Assembly (NCBI RefSeq): GCF_007821455.1 | Contig: NZ_VIAE01000005.1 | Location: forward strand, 1-38,947 | From: Candidatus Phytoplasma pini | GTDB lineage: Bacteria; Bacillota_I; Bacilli_A; Acholeplasmatales; Acholeplasmataceae | Length of the DNA stretch: 38,947 bases | Direction: 5' to 3' | Part shown: positions 37,072 through 38,947 of the stretch, piece by piece | Numbering within the stretch: the first letter of the stretch is position 1 | Layout of the letters: each line of letters begins with the position of its first letter | Notes under the pieces: model-generated | The model's database searches: none | What the model saw: only the letters and a program-made list of their open reading frames with translations | Told to the model about the DNA's origin: nothing | Position numbers and translations under genes: made by a program

Positions 37072-37934
37072 ATGAATTTTATGAAAAAATATTTACTATT
37101 TTTTATTATTATTAGTTTAGCAATTTTAATATTTTATTTATTTGCAAGCAAGAATGATGTTTCTCGAGAGCAAAAGTCATTAGCGAATTTAAACGAAACA
37201 CTGGACAACTCGAAAAATCAAAACAAACAAGAATCAAAAAAACAAGAAGAATTAAATCAATCACAAAAACTAATTTCGAACCTGAAACGCAAAAGACTAC
37301 AATTTTTGTTACCCAAGACCATTATGATCGCGTCAAAAATTATATCTTTTCATCAGACGAGAATGCTGTTTTATCGTTAAACACTCTTAACCCAGAAACA
37401 AAAACTGCTATCGACAAAATCAAAAATAGTTGGGGAGTTCTCGAAAAAATTTTGCAAGACGACCAAAACGATATCAATAAATATACAAAACAATGTGAGG
37501 AATACATTACTCAAAAAGAATCGGTTGTACCTCAAATTTTGTCGTTACGTGAACAACTCAAAGAAAAAGAATTGGAATTAAAATCAAAATATGCAGTGTT
37601 AAACCGATTAAAATCACAACGACAAAACAAAAAAGCCCAATTACAAACCCAAGGCTTACCAATTTACAAAAACGATGAATTAACTAAAATTCAAGCCGAA
37701 CTTGACAAAATAAACGCCGAAATAAGCGATTTAATCGGACAAATATCACATATAAAATCACAAATCAGTATATTAGAAACTAAAATAAAAACGTATAATG
37801 AAATGCTAGAACAAGCTGAAGAATTAAAAAAGACATTTGAAAGAGAATATAAAAAAAACGAAACACAATTTAAAGAAGATATCTTATCTCAAATCACCTC
37901 TCTTTTCACCATCAACGATGAAAAATCAAAATAA
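37072..37934 (+). pseudogene. TM/coiled-coil protein interrupted by a one-base frameshift
   Basis: ATG 37072 (SD GGAAAGGA nine bases upstream) opens a frame with an N-terminal TM segment (residues 7-25) and a charged helix. It shifts off at the A5 run 37265-37269 and stops at 37378-37380. Adding one A restores one frame to the stop at 37932-37934: the junction then reads QSQK-TNFEPETQKTT and continues IFVTQDHYDRVKNYIF into the coiled-coil part, 287 residues in total. The second half contains the 139-bp repeat (37693-37831). So this is a relative of the 35318 protein, sharing a domain by recent exchange. The frameshift may be real decay, slippage-based switching, or a read error in a homopolymer. 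Function unknown. Confidence 0.75.
37693..37831 (+). repeat. 139-bp exact direct repeat, copy 2
   Basis: Identical to 35925-36063, 1768 bp away and in the same orientation and frame. Flanking codons differ at once on both sides (KIQ before versus ARLE, TFERE after versus FFKEK). Confidence 0.97.
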
Positions 37935-37958
37935 TAAACTAAAAAAAAGGAATATAAT

Positions 37959-38231
37959 ATGAAAGAATTATTAAAACCAATAATTAGTTTTATAATTGGT
38001 GCTTTTATCACATTAGTTATAAGTTTTTATTTCATGAATCACAGTCATTTAAAAGAACATATTAATCTTAAAAGTGATCATTTAAAAGATAATATAACTC
38101 AAATTGACAAAAAATTAGACGAATTAAAAGAAAATTTTAATAAACTAGATGCAAAAATAGATAAATTAGATAATAAAATTGATGCAAAGATAGATAAATT
38201 AATTGCTATAATTATGCATCAAAAAAGTTAA
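37959..38231 (+). CDS. Small TM-anchored coiled-coil protein (tandem family, copy 1)
   Basis: 90 residues: an N-terminal TM segment (about 7-27, PIISFIIGAFITLVISFYF) followed by a hydrophilic helix with regular Ile/Leu spacing (LKEHINLKSDHLKDNITQ, then KLDAKIDKLDNKIDAKIDKL). The DNA under this last part is itself repetitive. No cysteine, so not a lipoprotein. SD AAGGAATATAAT precedes ATG 37959, and the gene is 24 bp after the frameshifted gene. Its terminator lies 24 bases after the stop. I recognise no named family; the tail looks like a coiled-coil oligomerisation or adhesion stalk. Confidence 0.75.
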   Translation: MKELLKPIISFIIGAFITLVISFYFMNHSHLKEHINLKSDHLKDNITQIDKKLDELKENFNKLDAKIDKLDNKIDAKIDKLIAIIMHQKS

Positions 38232-38585
38232 CATCAATCAATCATTTAAAAACCCAAGACCCTTCCCAGGGTCTTTTTTTATAACCAAACCCTAAACCAA
38301 AAAAAAGGAAAAAATAATATGAAAGAATCATTAAGCCAAAAAATTTATTTAATAATAAGTTCTATTCTAATTATCGCGTTAATTATATCTTCGTGTGTTA
38401 ACAATCGACTTGATTTAGTCGAGTATTTTAAACAACAAGCAAATGTCTTAATCATTATTACTACTTTCACATTAGTTATGGGTTTTTGCAATAAATTAGA
38501 TGCGAAAATAGATAAATTAGATAATAAAATTGATGAAAAGATAAATATATTAGAAAATAAAATTGATGCAAAAATAGATAAATTA
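38147..38585 (+). repeat. Related heptad-coding repeats in copies 1 and 2
   Basis: Near-identical ~20-base units such as ATAGATAAATTAGATAATAA occur in the 3' parts of both small coiled-coil genes (about 38147-38205 and 38490-38585). They code for KIDKLDNKID-type heptads. Good substrates for slippage or recombination that changes stalk length. Confidence 0.7.
38256..38281 (+). terminator. Terminator after small coiled-coil gene, copy 1
   Basis: AAGACCCT (38256-38263), loop TCCC, AGGGTCTT (38268-38275), then a run of T's. Nearly identical to the terminator at 38640-38665. Confidence 0.9.
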
Positions 38586-38615
38586 ACTGAAATAATCATG
38601 CAACAAAAAAACTAA
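38319..38615 (+). CDS. Small anchored coiled-coil protein with lipobox-like Cys (copy 2)
   Basis: 98 residues. The N terminus MKESLSQKIYLIISSILIIA ends at IISSC27, which resembles a lipobox; a second hydrophobic stretch at about 43-55 (VLIIITTFTLVMGFC) follows, so a two-TM arrangement is an alternative. The tail carries KLDAKIDKLDNKIDEKINIL and KIDAKIDKLTEIIMQQKN, clearly related to copy 1 (37959-38231). SD AAGGAAAAAATAAT precedes ATG 38319. The gap to copy 1 contains a terminator and only ~37 bases between it and this start, with no visible promoter. Confidence 0.75.
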   Translation: MKESLSQKIYLIISSILIIALIISSCVNNRLDLVEYFKQQANVLIIITTFTLVMGFCNKLDAKIDKLDNKIDEKINILENKIDAKIDKLTEIIMQQKN

Positions 38616-38639
38616 CATCAATCAATCATTTAAAAAACC

Positions 38640-38666
38640 AAGACCCTTTCCAGGGTCTTTTTTTAT
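38640..38666 (+). terminator. Terminator after small coiled-coil gene, copy 2
   Basis: AAGACCCT (38640-38647), loop TTCC, AGGGTCTT (38652-38659), then T's. The gene-to-terminator sequence CATCAATCAATCATTTAAAA is shared with copy 1, so the whole gene-terminator unit has been duplicated. Confidence 0.9.
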
Positions 38667-38706
38667 AACCAAAAACTAAACAAAAAGAAAGAAGGAAAAA
38701 CATAAC

Positions 38707-38947
38707 ATGAAAGAAACATTAACAGAAATATTTGAAGTAATGATGGTTTTTTTTATCGCGTTTATTTTCTCAGTTGCACTTTCGGGTTGCACACGTGATT
38801 CTTCAAAAGAATCCAACAACCGAAGTGGCAATCGTTTAAAAGAACATATTAATCTTGAAAGCGATCATTTAGAAAAATATATCGATATTAAAATCAATCA
38901 TTTAAAAGATAATATAACCCAAGTTGACAAAAAATTGGACGAATTCA
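38707..38947 (+). CDS. Small coiled-coil lipoprotein-like protein (copy 3), cut by window end
   Basis: Partial: 80 codons seen. The N terminus has a hydrophobic core (VMMVFFIAFIFSVA) ending in LSGC (Cys32), a good lipobox, followed by a polar linker TRDSSKESNNRSGN. Then RLKEHINLESDHLEKYIDIK and NHLKDNITQVDKKLDEF repeat the HINLxSDHLK...NITQxDKKLDE segment of copy 1. Thus it combines a lipoprotein-type anchor with the stalk sequence of the TM-anchored copy. The acidic residues near the start (KETLTEIFE) are unusual for a signal peptide. SD AGAAGGAAAA precedes ATG 38707. Confidence 0.7.
   Translation, partial: MKETLTEIFEVMMVFFIAFIFSVALSGCTRDSSKESNNRSGNRLKEHINLESDHLEKYIDIKINHLKDNITQVDKKLDEF

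Noticed and set aside
1-38947. Mycoplasma or Spiroplasma origin (UGA as Trp)
   Set aside because: hisS and nox end in TGA, Trp residues in conserved motifs are TGG, and RF2 is present.

Overview
The window looks like a piece of a phytoplasma chromosome ('Candidatus Phytoplasma', Mollicutes). The DNA is very AT-rich. UGA is a stop codon (hisS and nox end in TGA) and a UGA-specific release factor RF2 is encoded, which argues against mycoplasmas and spiroplasmas. The replicative polymerase is PolC, the PolI 5'-3' exonuclease stands alone, ProRS is the archaeal/eukaryotic-like short type, and the edges carry DUF2963-like and PMU-like (potential mobile unit) genes typical of phytoplasmas. Species cannot be fixed from sequence alone.

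Left edge (1-911): the 3' part of a plus-strand gene made of ~26-residue DUF2963-like repeats, apparently frameshifted just after a membrane anchor, then a good terminator and a 27-codon minus-strand ORF of unknown meaning.

Core block (912-30210): all genes lie on the minus strand, so transcription runs right to left. In that order: proS, tRNA-Leu(CAA), polC, nox, secA, prfB, a YitT-like membrane protein, nadE, mnmA, rel, hisS, aspS, tilS, an unknown membrane protein, rbgA, topA, ftsY, ffh and the 5'-3' exonuclease. Tight spacing (3 bp rel-hisS, a 4-bp ATGA overlap hisS-aspS) suggests operons. The theme is housekeeping: tRNA charging and modification, protein targeting (Ffh, FtsY, SecA), DNA replication and topology, ribosome assembly, stringent response and redox balance.

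Transition zone (30211-34493): still minus strand but sparse. It holds a cold-shock-domain protein with an unusual insertion, an unrecognised membrane-anchored protein, a second YitT-like protein, and two long AT-rich gaps (805 and 861 bp) with at most gene remnants.

Right block (34494-38947): abruptly plus strand, visibly richer in G+C, and PMU-like. It begins with a 5'-truncated AAA+ ATPase fragment, then a two-TM coiled-coil protein, a frameshifted TM/coiled-coil protein that shares an exact 139-bp segment with it, and a tandem series of at least three small anchored coiled-coil proteins, two complete ones each followed by nearly the same terminator.

Most notable: NadE keeps its glutaminase triad but has no recognisable PP-loop in its synthetase half; the duplicated coiled-coil module shows fresh sequence exchange and frameshifts; and the small anchored coiled-coil genes swap N-terminal anchors (plain TM or lipobox-like) while sharing heptad-type tails and terminators.
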